NCBI GenBank assembly: GCA_022225965.2
Contig: JAKJXP020000028.1
Location: forward strand, 310,001 to 374,000
DNA length: 64,000 nucleotides
Direction of reading: 5' to 3'
Origin: Diatrype stigma
Lineage: Eukaryota > Ascomycota > Sordariomycetes > Xylariales > Diatrypaceae
Shown here piece by piece: positions 34,629 through 45,305 of the stretch. A model generated the notes under the pieces. That model ran no database searches. It was not told the DNA's origin and saw only the letters and a program-made list of their open reading frames with translations. Positions within the stretch are counted from its first letter, which is position 1, and each line of letters begins with the position of its first letter. A program made the translations under genes and the position numbers.

Positions 34629-36042
34629 ATGTCTAGGAAATCGGTGTTGGGCGCCTTTTGCTCAGGCAATGGCGCATTAGAGACGACCACGAGGCGGATA
34701 GCCTGCCGGCAGCAGCAGCATCAGCGCACCTTCACATCCACAGCATCGCGACCTGGTATGTCATGCCACATATTACTCGAACGACGAGGATGCAGGGGGT
34801 TTATGAGAGGGAAATGGTAGACCGTGCTGACTGACATCCCACCCACGCACAGCCACGCACATCACGCACTTCACGCCGACGTCCTCGGAGAAGCTCGACA
34901 CGCTGCTCAACACGATCCGGCACAAGATCATCCTGCCGGCGTACCTGCCGGCCAAGCAGCGCAAGATCATCTACTCGCCCAAGCACGAGAAGAAGCTGCA
35001 GTCGGACCCGATCACGATCGAGATCGACGGCGAGGTGCTCAAGTTCCGGCACATGGACCCGTTCCAGGGCGACATCCCCGCCGCGCGCAAGTCCCTGATC
35101 GACGCCGTCAGCCAGTTCGACGCGCCCGAGGACTTCGCCAACCTCAAGCCCCTGCTCGAGGGCGTGCACTACACCAAGTACCGGCTCGACCCCTCCGTGT
35201 ACGCCAAGATCGTGCGCATCTGCGGCGCCCGCGGCCGCATCTACCAGGCGCTCGAGTGCGCCCGCGCCGCCCGCACCACGGGCCTCCGCCTCGACACCAG
35301 CGAGAAGGCCAACGAGGCCCTGCACTTCGTCCAGCTCAAGGCCCTCGACGCCGACTACGACCCGGCCGAGACCGCCCGCGCCCTGCGCTGGGCCGACCGC
35401 GTCATCGACATGCTCGCCGACCCGCAGCACCAGCCCACGCGCCGCAAGAAGGCCGTCCGGCTCGTCCGGGGCCAGCACCCGCTCGACCGCGACCCGCAGG
35501 TCCTGCTCGCGCGGCTGCACCTCGCCGCCGCGCTGGCCAAGAACCCGCCCGAGGCGGCGGAGGAGGCGGCCGAGGCCGAGGTGGAGGACAAGGCGGCGGC
35601 CACGGCGGCCGCCGCCGTCGCCCGCATCGGGCGCGGGGCGCTGGTGCAGAGGGTGGGCGAGTATGCGCACACCATCGTGAAGCTGTGGCCCCGCACCGGC
35701 GACTCGGAGGAGGGCGAGCCGAAGAAGCTCCGCGACCTGCAGCCCAGCGAGCTGTACGAGGATGAGAACCAGATGGGCTACCTGCTGGAGGCCAACAAGT
35801 TTGTGACGCTGGCCGCGCCGCTGCTGCGCGGCCTCGACCTGGCCGCCGAAGTCCTCAGGTCGGAGGCCGACGACAAGTCCGCCTACGCGGCGCTCGCCGG
35901 CCAGCTCGAGGCGCGGCGGGCCGTGCTGGACGTCGAGATCCAGGGGGCGCGGAAGTCTATGAGCATGAAGCCGAAGGGGAGCGGGGAGCCCATGCGCGGG
36001 GAGGAGATGTACAAGAGGCTGTTTGGCCAACCTGGGCAATAG
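34629..36042 (+). CDS. putative mitochondrial protein, helix-rich, family not identified
   Basis: Exons 34629..34755 and 34853..36042 join across a 97-bp intron, giving 438 residues. The N-terminus is rich in Arg, Ser, Thr and Gln (RRIACRQQQ, then RTFTSTASRPG) and reads as a mitochondrial import signal. The body begins with a conserved-looking segment (KLDTLLNTIRHKIILPAYLP, then HKIIYSPKHEKKL) and then helical repeats such as YAKIVRICGARGRIYQALECA and ALRWADRVIDMLADP, with the periodicity of TPR- or PPR-like solenoids. An alanine/glutamate-rich insert lies near residue 270. I suspect a mitochondrial translation or ribosome-associated factor because of the divergent pairing with bL19m, but cannot name it. 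Extreme G/C at third positions produces a 400-codon open frame on the opposite strand, which is a shadow. Confidence 0.75.
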
Positions 36043-36423
36043 GGGGGACAGGAGCAGGGACAGGAGCAGGCGGCATAGATATTACCGGGTGGGGGGAGGA
36101 AGCGGTGAATATGATTGTATGAAATGACACGCGAATGGGATGAAACGGGGCCCATCAGGTAGAATAGGTGGCATATACAGATAGATACGCTGCGTAGACT
36201 ACCCTGCTGCTGCTTCTGTAATACTACCGCCAATTGTACAATGTACATAAATATATACAGATCCTCTATGCGACGTTCCCCTTTCTCACACAGACACACC
36301 CCCATATAGGTTCTATCTGCCCTATTTTTCTCTTCTCCGTTTTCTTCACATTTCCTTTCCTTCCTCCCCCTTAGTCCATGTTGTTCCCATCCCATCCCAT
36401 TCCTCCCTCGCGTACTCACCCAC
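36043..36423. other. convergent 3' spacer
   Basis: 381 bp between the stops of two convergent genes; only probable 3' untranslated sequence was seen. Confidence 0.5.
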
Positions 36424-37693
36424 CTACGGCAGCACGATGTACTTCCGCAGGTTCTCCGGGATGGACTCGAGCAGGCCCTTGCTCTCGATCCAGCGGCGGG
36501 AGAACAGGCGGTCGGCGTAGCGGTAGGCGCCGTCGCACAGGATGGTGACGACGGTGTGGCCGGGCCCCATCTGGACGGCGACGTCGCGGGCGGCGGCGAC
36601 GTTGAGGGCGCTGCTGGCGCCGAGGTACAGGCCCTCCTCGTCGAGGCAGCGGTAGACCATGTTGACGCTGGCGCCGTCCTCGACGCGCACGCTGTCGTCG
36701 ACCAGCCCCACGTCCGGCGCCAGGTTGTCCGTCACCCGGCCCTGCCCGATGCCCTCGGTGATGCTGCCGCCGCTGCGCTCCGTCAGCTGCCCCCCCGACT
36801 GCACGTACGAGTGCAGCACGCTGCCGGGAGGGTCGGCCAGCACCGCCCGCACCCGCCCGCCCGACGCCTCCTTCAGGTACCGCGTGACGCCCGCGAACGT
36901 GCCGCCCGTGCCCGTGGCGCACGTGAAGGCGTCCACCTTGCCCTCGGTCTGGGCCCAGATCTCCGGGCCCGTCGTCTCGATGTGCGCGCGCCGGTTCGCC
37001 GTGTTGTCGAACTGGTTGGTCCAGACGGCGGCGCCCTCGCCGCCCTCGGCCGTCAGCCGCTCGGCGTGCCGCCGCGCCTGGTGGTTGTAGTTCTCCGGGT
37101 TGTCGAAGGCGACGGCGGGCACGGGGTACACCTCGGCGCCGAGCAGCCGCAGCAGGTCGACCTTGCCCTGCGACTGCGTGTTGGGCATGTAGATGACCAG
37201 CCGGTACCCCCGCGACCGGCACACGTGCGCGAGGCCGATGCCCGTGTTGCCCGCCGTGCCCTCCACCACCGTGCCGCCGGCCCGCAGCTGCCCGCGCTCC
37301 TCGGCGTCCAGCACCACGTACAGCGCCGCCCGGTCCTTGACCGACCCGCCCGGGTTCATGAACTCCGCCTTGCCGAGCACCTCGCACCCCGTCTGTTGCG
37401 AGAGCGTGTTGAGCCGGATCAGGGGCGTATTGCCGATTGCTGTTTTTTCGTTTGTTAATTAGGACTACTTCCCGGAAGAGAGACATTTGTTTTTCTTAAA
37501 ATCTATATATGGCGAGCTCATTTCTTGTGGCTGTTGCTGGGTGGAAAATAGACATACCTCCCGTCAACCCCTTGGCGATCCCCTGCGCCTTCGACACACC
37601 CAGCGTATACGCGCTCGGCTTCGCGGCGGGCACGGGGGTCACGGCCGCCCTGCGCGCCGTCGTTGCGAAGCGCCGCACGCTTTGCCGGAACAT
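36424..37693 (-). CDS. cysteine synthase (O-acetylserine sulfhydrylase type), probably mitochondrial
   Basis: PLP enzyme of the beta family that makes cysteine from O-acetylserine and sulfide. Exons 37693..37558 and 37439..36424 give 383 residues. The first about 30 residues ([20 protein letters not shown]) are Arg/Ala-rich without acidic residues, a mitochondrial import signal. The catalytic core has GNTPLIRLN, the PLP lysine in NPGGSVKDR (Lys80), the substrate loop TAGNTGIG and the phosphate loop TGTGGTFAG. No Bateman domain follows, unlike the CBS gene at 11.3 kb. Asn75 and the ASSALN segment agree with the fungal cysteine synthase 2-type branch, whose exact substrate preference can differ from that of the cytosolic enzymes. 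Codon use is strongly G/C-ending. An intron divides presequence from core. Confidence 0.9.
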
Positions 37694-39266
37694 GGCTGTT
37701 GTTTCTTAAGGTTCTATGCGATTGTGGTCCGGCTTGCTAGTAGATTGTCCGACACCGGAGCTCTGGAGAGAAGGAAATGAACCGCAGAAGATAAAGCGAC
37801 TGTAGCTACCACCAGGTAGGCAAAGGAAAGAAAGTATTGGTATTGTAATGGAACCTCAACGATCACGAGTTCTGACAGATCTACCCACCTAGGTCAAAGG
37901 TACTTGTACCTACTCGTAGGTTATTAATCCACCTGTGAAGTACTTAGGTATGTACCTACATGAGGTAGTCGCCTGTAATTCGAAGGGGGGTACTTTAGAA
38001 ATTTTGGCGGGGCTCCAGCTAGGTAGCCGCAAATCGGACCATGCAGACGGCAGACGGCAGCTGGAGGCTGGAGCGCACCCGACCTTGCGGGCCGCCAACT
38101 GCGGATCTCGGGAACATTTGGAAGCTCCCGTCATTCACACGATAAGATCGAATCACGTCATTTGTCATTTTTGCTAGTACCTAGGTACATACTTCGGTAC
38201 ATTATGTAGTAGGATCCACGGGACGCCGCCGCCCCCCGAGATTGAATTGGGAAAATGAAATGAAAATTATACAGACACAATTTGCGAGTCATATGATGAC
38301 ATGGTTGCTGGTTTAGGCGTCCCTCTGCTTCCTCTATAAGGAGGAGATTGAGAGAAAGGAAGAAAAGAAAAGAACCCCGTCCAGAAAAGGGGGGGAGGGG
38401 TGGTGTACCGTATATCAATGTATAGTACAAAAATCCCAGTGTAGCAAATCCGAAGAGGGAAAAAAGTACAAGACAATACCTAGCGATGATATGATGCCGG
38501 CCAGGTTGCCTCCCCTTTTGTGAGCACGCGTAGATACCCAACTCCCATGCTATGCTATCCCATCCTACAATGCAACCCCATCTCATCCCATCCCGGATCT
38601 GTGTAGTCTAATCTGTTAGGCAAGGAAGGGAACCCGTTACGTGATAAGAGAGTAAAGTAAGTGTTTGCGCAGACAGGAGGAAGACAGCAAGAGATTTATA
38701 TACGTATAAGTGAAAAAACCACCACTTGTCCTGCCTGCTGTTGCCCTAGTCGCTCCCATTTATCCTGAGCCATGATCATGAGCAGAAGGAACATACATCA
38801 TGCTATGTACTGAATATGTAATTTTGCGCCTTCGTCAACCCTCCCAACCCAACCCACGGATCCACTCCAAGGGTGTAGTGTAGTTACAGGAAAACATGAG
38901 TTCGCGCCATTTCGCCTCGCCTTGCCCCCTCGCAATCCCGCGCCGTTTATAGCGGTGATAGTAATTCCAGAAAGAAAGGAAACAAAGATTAAAGGAGCCC
39001 GACAAGTGTTCTGTTCTATCCCAGAGCGTGTGCCTCCCCCTCTATCTATAGTTCTATTATGATTGTTGTGTATCGTCATCGCCGTAAAGATCCTACCAGC
39101 TGGCTAGCTATGCCGATGGGCTAGTCAAAGCAGCTGGTTCTCCTTCTAAGAAACGGTTATTCTTCTAAAGAAGCGCTCACTGAGAACCCCGCCGTTTCTC
39201 TTTTATAGTAGATAACGCGCTAACGTCCCGAGGTGTGCTGACTGGTTCAGCCGAGAAGCGCCGCTT
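37694..39266. other. intergenic
   Basis: No gene seen. It holds the cysteine synthase promoter, TAGGTACCT-type tetranucleotides near 37,890-37,950 and 38,180, and short A/G-rich tracts. Confidence 0.5.
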
Positions 39267-42071
39267 CTAGTAGTCGTAAATCGGCTGTGCCGTCGATCTC
39301 CGCTGCTGCGGCCGGGGCGGCGTGGGGAGGTGCAAGTTGCTGTTGGCCTTGCTGCTGTCATCCTCCTCCTCCGGGTTCGATTTGTATTTCCTCAGCGTCT
39401 CCGAGTATCCAAAATTGAGCGACTGTTCCGATTTGGCCGTGGACTTGGCCATGGACGAAGCAGGGAACTGTACCCACCATCTGATGTCAGCAACGTTTTT
39501 CCCCTGTAGACAATTGATAGGAAAAAATAAAACAAAAATGGGGATACTCACCACCGGACCAGGATGCAGCAAATTGGTCAAAACATGCCGCCTATCGACG
39601 CTATGGCTGCGCCCTCGAACCAAGCTCGCGGCGCGGTCGCGTGCTCCCCCGCCAGTCGCCGTCGCCGTAGCAGCAGTCATCGCGGAATCGCGGCGCTGGA
39701 GGCGCAGCTCGGCCTCCTCGGCCTCGCGGCGGTTGAGATGCTCGCTGGGAAGGAGGACAGCGCGGTCGAGGCCGTAAGGCAAGCCACGGTGGCGGCCACG
39801 GATCATCATGGCGATGATGACGAGCTTGCCGACGACGCTGAACTGAGAGCAGAGGGAGGCGTTGACGGTCGCGTAGCCCAGGCTGAGCCCGACGGTGCCG
39901 TAGGCGCTCACGATCTCGAACAGGACGGCGAACATGGACAGGTCGCCCGAGGCGAGGCGGGGCCCCTCGCTGATCGACAGGATGAAGAAGCCGATGAAGA
40001 CGTACCACAGATCGAAGGAGAGCTGGCGCCGCAAATGAGACCCCAGGTAGGCCATCCCGCTCGGGTTCTCGTCGTCGACCTCCTCGGGCGGCTTGTACAC
40101 GCCGAGGGACTTCTCCTCGTACACGTTCGTCGAGCGGATTGAGATGGCGATGGGGAAGACGGAGATGTACATCATGACCAGGTAGGAAACCTGGATGGCG
40201 GGGTGGAGGTTGGCCAGGTTGACGCAGGCGAAGCCAGCAGTCCTGGTGGCCGTGGCTTGGAACCAGCCGTCGAGAAAGCGGATATTGAGGGGGAGTTGTT
40301 CCACGGCCTCGGAGTGTAAATCAAGGACGATGAAGAGCAGCAAGTCTAGCCCGTTCAGAAGGACAAGAACTAGGAAGAGCCACCAAGTGGCGTTGGAAGG
40401 GAAGAGCAAGGTAAAGCATCGTCTAGGGTGGTCGAGCAAAAACTTAAGTTCCTCCCATAGACCGGATCCTCGGGGTGCGATTATGGAAGCCAGCCAGATC
40501 ATGAAGCGGAGCATGATCGGAAATCCCGTGTTTCCGAGGATGATGAGAAACGACATGACCAAAAGTGGGAATATCGCCGAATTGAACGAAATCATACTGT
40601 CAGGCGTCAAAGTGAGGCCTAAGTCCATGAAGGCAGAATTGGCAGTGAAGAAGGCCCACCAAGTGCTGTTGACACCAGCAGCTCCGACGATCTGAGTGTA
40701 GAATTCGTTATTGTTGAGGATCCATGGCACAAAGCAGATTATGCCGAAAATCGAGTATCCCCAAAAGTAGACCAGGAGCACAACGGCAAGAGTCTTCAAG
40801 GAGCGGTATTCGATGCCGCCAAGCTCTTCCCTTTCCTCTTCAGTCAAGCCCAAGAAGGTGGAATTGCGGCCTATTGTTGGCTGGTAACTGAGGTACGGCA
40901 TTGGGTCGTGATCTTTGCTCTGCGTCAAGGCAGTCTTCAGACGCCGCAGAGGATTTATGTGGTGTGTTGCCGTAGACGCGCCTGTTTCCGCCATCTCAAG
41001 CTTCTCTCCCTGAACCTTGTTCTTGCGGAATTTCATGGGCGATACAGTGTGTGCCGCCGCCTCGATGTCTTCGGCAATTTCCTCCGGTCTACTTGTTTCG
41101 TCCCTCCTCGGACGAGGCGGCTCTTCGATGGTGATTGTCGTCTGGGGACGATCACGATTCGATATTATTCCCCGCAATGAATATGTATTTGACTCCTTCC
41201 TTGTTAGGTTCGGCGGACCTTGCGTCTCTTCATCTTCGTCGAATTCCTCTGGTCGCACACCTCGCTCTACGTCGCGGGGGCCAGGGATTCTAAGCACACT
41301 CTTGTTGCCTTTCCGTTGCCTTTCCAGAATGGCGATATGTTCCGCATCAGACCGTCTCTGAGGCAAAGGCACATCATCTTCGTCGTCCAGCGCACTGCTC
41401 CTCTTGACTTGGTCTGAGAACTTGATTTGAGGCGGGCCAGGGCGCACAGGGTGATTGCCGCCATTAGGATCAACTTCTCCTTTAGACCGAGTCCCATTAG
41501 TAGCCTGGTCTGGCCCGACATCCGAATCGACGTTCATGAGCTCGCCATCCAGCAAGGTGCCATCGTTCGTCATCCTTGAAGCCTTCGCTGTGTTGTACAT
41601 GACGGTGATATGCCTGCCATTGACACCGCCTCTCTCCACATCAGCTGCGGTTGTTTTCGCCTTAGACCGGGATTTGCTGATGCTGACACGGCGCTGCGTA
41701 GCCTCTTTCACGATATGCTGAAACCGCTTCTCGAACCAATACAGCCGTAAGAACACCACGAACCCGTGGATAGTAATCGGCGAAGATATCATAGCCATCA
41801 AGTAAATGACTATCTGGGCAAACAGATTGAGCGTATTGGTATCGACGGTGTTCAGCCCAGCCTGAGTATTAGCACCGCTCGCGAAGAAGAGTGCATCAAT
41901 ATATTCCAATTGACCGCGAGCGGTAGCGTATATGAGGATCGATCCTACGATCGACCATCCTAGGATCCAAAAGTAATGAACAGTGATGAAGTTAAAATGA
42001 GGATCTCGGGATAAGAAAGAGGGACGGATCCATTGGATGACGCCCAAGGCGATTTCACGGGGGTCCTTCAT
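39267..42071 (-). CDS. Trk-type high-affinity potassium transporter
   Basis: Plasma-membrane K+ uptake protein of the Trk/HKT family. Residues about 20-120 hold the first membrane hairpin and pore loop (FFASGANTQAGLNT). A long hydrophilic cytoplasmic loop of about 270 residues follows, then the remaining pore units: FFTANSAFMDLGLTLTPDS, TATRTAGFACVNLANL and VSAYGTVGLSLGYATVN. These carry the filter-like glycines expected of four Trk repeats. The frame is open throughout, but a 48-bp segment (39504-39551) has GTGAGT at one end and CTACAG at the other and would insert 16 hydrophobic residues after the last membrane span. I treat it as an intron, giving exons 42071..39552 and 39503..39267 and 918 residues. 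The C-terminus is basic and disordered. Confidence 0.92.
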   Translation of the reverse strand: MKDPREIALGVIQWIRPSFLSRDPHFNFITVHYFWILGWSIVGSILIYATARGQLEYIDALFFASGANTQAGLNTVDTNTLNLFAQIVIYLMAMISSPITIHGFVVFLRLYWFEKRFQHIVKEATQRRVSISKSRSKAKTTAADVERGGVNGRHITVMYNTAKASRMTNDGTLLDGELMNVDSDVGPDQATNGTRSKGEVDPNGGNHPVRPGPPQIKFSDQVKRSSALDDEDDVPLPQRRSDAEHIAILERQRKGNKSVLRIPGPRDVERGVRPEEFDEDEETQGPPNLTRKESNTYSLRGIISNRDRPQTTITIEEPPRPRRDETSRPEEIAEDIEAAAHTVSPMKFRKNKVQGEKLEMAETGASTATHHINPLRRLKTALTQSKDHDPMPYLSYQPTIGRNSTFLGLTEEEREELGGIEYRSLKTLAVVLLVYFWGYSIFGIICFVPWILNNNEFYTQIVGAAGVNSTWWAFFTANSAFMDLGLTLTPDSMISFNSAIFPLLVMSFLIILGNTGFPIMLRFMIWLASIIAPRGSGLWEELKFLLDHPRRCFTLLFPSNATWWLFLVLVLLNGLDLLLFIVLDLHSEAVEQLPLNIRFLDGWFQATATRTAGFACVNLANLHPAIQVSYLVMMYISVFPIAISIRSTNVYEEKSLGVYKPPEEVDDENPSGMAYLGSHLRRQLSFDLWYVFIGFFILSISEGPRLASGDLSMFAVLFEIVSAYGTVGLSLGYATVNASLCSQFSVVGKLVIIAMMIRGRHRGLPYGLDRAVLLPSEHLNRREAEEAELRLQRRDSAMTAATATATGGGARDRAASLVRGRSHSVDRRHVLTNLLHPGPVVSIPIFVLFFPINCLQGKNVADIRWWVQFPASSMAKSTAKSEQSLNFGYSETLRKYKSNPEEEDDSSKANSNLHLPTPPRPQQRRSTAQPIYDY

Positions 42072-45000
42072 GGTAGTGAAGGCGTATATGAAGCTCCTGG
42101 GAAGCTAGCTAACCAAGAATGTATGCAACAATGCCGGTCTAGTGGAAAGCTGCCGAAAGAGCCAAGGTTAGGATTTTGAAAAGCCGGCCTCGGACGTCAG
42201 GTTATTGGCTGTTATATGGGACCCGAACATGGTGCTTAATTTGACCGGTCGTTCCGAGGCTGTGAGCTGTGTCAATCGGTTTGTCTCCATGCCATGTTTG
42301 AAAGCTGCGACAATGAAGGGAGGGTAGAGATTCCAGAGGTTTGACCGGGAGGGTCCAATGCTCCGGGGCGAGATGAGGGGGCGACGGCTGGAACAAAGAA
42401 ACGGCATATATGTGTTTGTGTGTTTTTGCCGAGAGGTTGGATAGCGACAGCTGCAGGACAGCGTCGCGTCACAGCAAGAACGCAACAGAACGCAGCTTTG
42501 AAGCGCCTGCTAGCTCCACTTGCAAATCCAGACCAACTTGAGAATGCGGCGATGCAGATACCCCGAGTCGAAAACATGGGATAAGGTGCAGGTGATGCGA
42601 TGGCTTGTGGGGCTTGGTGGTTGCTTTGCTACTTACCTCCATGCAATAAAACAGAAACGAAGTCGAGTAAACAGTGACTGACGTAGGTAGTTAAAGCAGC
42701 TGCAACTTGGGCTGCTTCGGCTCTAGCGATGGTGATGGGTGGTCTGGAAGACAGAGGGTGCTGACGATGATGGTGTGAAGTTGGAGAGACGTTGACGTCG
42801 TCGTTGAGGTTTTCGGGTTGGAGTAGGTACTAAGTAGGTAGGTATGTAATCCTGAGGTCCTTAGATCCACCGGCCGCTATATGGAAATAGGTTTAGGTAG
42901 CTGATGCAAGTAGGTGATGCAAGTAGGTATAAGGAGCTGATGTGTTGGGCTAGCGCTCGTCTGACGTTGAGTGAGAAGACGTTCACTTTAACTTTTTCGC
43001 TGAAGCAGCTATCGCGTTAGCTCGAGCTAGTCTAGACGATGCCAATTGACATTCAGGCAGTTGGCTCACGATCTGGGGCGTTTCAAGAACTCTCGGCATG
43101 TAGGTAACCAGGTGCCAGGCCGGTACTTTCCAGTTCCTATTGTACGTGGAAGTCCTAGTGGGTAGTCGGTGGATAAGATAGTCGAAGAATTTTAACGGGT
43201 TGGATCCACGACCATATAACTCACCGCGGGGCTCGGGGGATCTTCAGACTTGGCTTGATCCCTAATTTATCTTTTATTCTGAGGTAGATAGGGCACGAGG
43301 CGTAAGGTCCAAGGGAGACGACTCACGTACGGCTGGAGAAGAATTGCAAGACGGAACCAAAAAAAAGTTGGGCGATTCGCTGTTTATCTTTGCCAAGACT
43401 TCTCTGATATCGGAGATGAGACCAGCCAGGATAGGCACGATGAGCTTAGCTGAGCCTCTTTTTTACGGGTGCTATGGGCAGGATGCCGAGAAGGATTACG
43501 AGAGGTTACTACTAGTTATGTACATGTATGAAAGAGACAGCCACCCGGAGCCTTGTAGGCCGGGCCCCTTACGTAGTATATATATACCTATGTAGGTAGT
43601 ATAGCCAAGAAAGCCAGCCAGAGGGTAGCCAACAAGATTCGTCAATCGATTTTTTTTTAGGTAGTTATAGAGCCGCGGCCTCTTCCGCCTGATCTGACAG
43701 TTGATAAGCGGAGAAAAGCGAAGCAAGTCAGCCACATCCAATCTCAATTATAGACGAAGGTATGTGTGGTACAGGTTTGGCCAGTCTAGACTCGCTGGCT
43801 CGCCGGGATGTTGGGGTGCAGTTGATAACTATGCTTGTGGTATGCTTGTGATGTGCGTATGGTGCCAGCGCATCAAAGGAGCACGTACATATCAGAGTGA
43901 ATAGGTACCTCCTTAAAATCGGCTGGCCTCTCCCCGATGCTGCAAACTGCAAAGCAAAACCCATGGGAGAGAGAGAATGGGCATGGAGATTGATGAGTGT
44001 GAGTGTGAGTGTGAGTGTGTGTTGTGTTGTGCTGTGAGGTGAGAGCGCCTAGGTATGTGTCGGTGGGTCTCCTTCGTAAAGGCTAATGCACAACAAAAAC
44101 CTCTCGGCTCAGCTCGTGCATGGGTGGCTCAAGGTGGTGGCATGGGTGGTGGCATGGATGGCATGGATGGCATGGGTCCCAGGGAGGTAGCAATGGGCAG
44201 CCCGTAGTTATCGAGCCCACACCATTGGACGATTGGAACTGACAGGGCACTCAGGAAAACCCGCCAGCTCGCACAGGTTCCCAGGTTCCGTGTCCCGCCG
44301 CCACGCGGCATACCTACTACAGCTACCTAGGGCTTGCTAAGGAAGTGCCAAGGAGAACGTTTCATATGTTTCATTGGCTGCTTGCGGCATGCTTGCTCCT
44401 GCTCTCTATAACTAGGTACCCTGACGTCATCTTAGTTGCTGCCATATACCTGCTGCTGTAGTGTAAACAAATCCAAATCCAGCGAATCGACAAGTCCGTC
44501 CTTTGCGGGGGCGGCGAAGTCGAACACCTGCAGACCTGCCACAGCAACATTCTAGCTACGCAGCCTAGACTGCCAATTGCGAACTGCGTCAGCACATGCA
44601 CGCACACGGGATGAGATAGGTAGGTAGTATGATAGGTAGGTAGGTAGGGTATCACCTCATATGCGCGCCCTATCATCTTGTAAATCTGGTACGACCTAGA
44701 TGATGGCTGGAGAGGCCCGGGAATAATCCCAGGGCGAGGGGGAAATTTTTTTTTGGCTCCATGAATGGAATATGTCGGAGAACGTGCTCAAGGTCGCATT
44801 GCATGGCCCTTTGCGTTGCAACGGGATCAAATAAGCAACAAGCAGATTAATTGCACCCGCGCTTCTTTCGCATCGACAGGAAGTCACCATGGCACGGCAG
44901 ATCTCCCTGTCGAATCATACGTGTCGCTGCGACAATCCTACGGGATCGGGGGATACAACCGGATCCCTACACCTCACCTTCTTTCTCACTTGCTATTTAA

Positions 45001-45305
45001 TTCTCTCTTCCATACTCAGTACACATGGACAGCTCACAATCTATTCGGCCTCGTCTACCTAGTACTACCGTCGCTATCGTTCATGCAATTTTCTGACGAT
45101 ATCGCAATCTGGGTATATGTTGCAACTTCGTCTACGAAGTATATGCAGGTCATTTATAAGCCGCCGGTCCTCGAAATCACGCCACCGACACCGCTCGCTC
45201 TACCAGTCTTCCATCCTGAAACCATCACTCCTCGTACCATGCGCCGGCCAGCATCCCAATCCCAGTCCCAATCCCAATGCATAGTATACAGTCTGCTCAA
45301 TCTGC
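42072..45305. other. 3.2-kb stretch without a confident gene
   Basis: It contains the TRK promoter, TAGGTAGG-type tracts (about 42,830-42,845 and 44,620-44,650), a GTGAGT hexamer run (about 43,994-44,020) and a GGCATGGAT-type repeat (about 44,138-44,176). A 195-codon open frame at 44,765-45,352 (+) has no coding character and runs into the XPB gene's 3' end. Confidence 0.45.

Noticed and set aside
34801..36039. 412-codon minus-strand frame opposite the 34.6-kb gene
   Set aside because: Shadow of a gene with almost all G/C third positions; composition is Leu/Arg/Val/Gly-rich without domains, while the plus strand has splice sites and an import signal.
36424..37439. second cystathionine beta-synthase
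   Set aside because: The PLP core is followed by no CBS/Bateman repeats and preceded by a mitochondrial import signal, which fits cysteine synthase.
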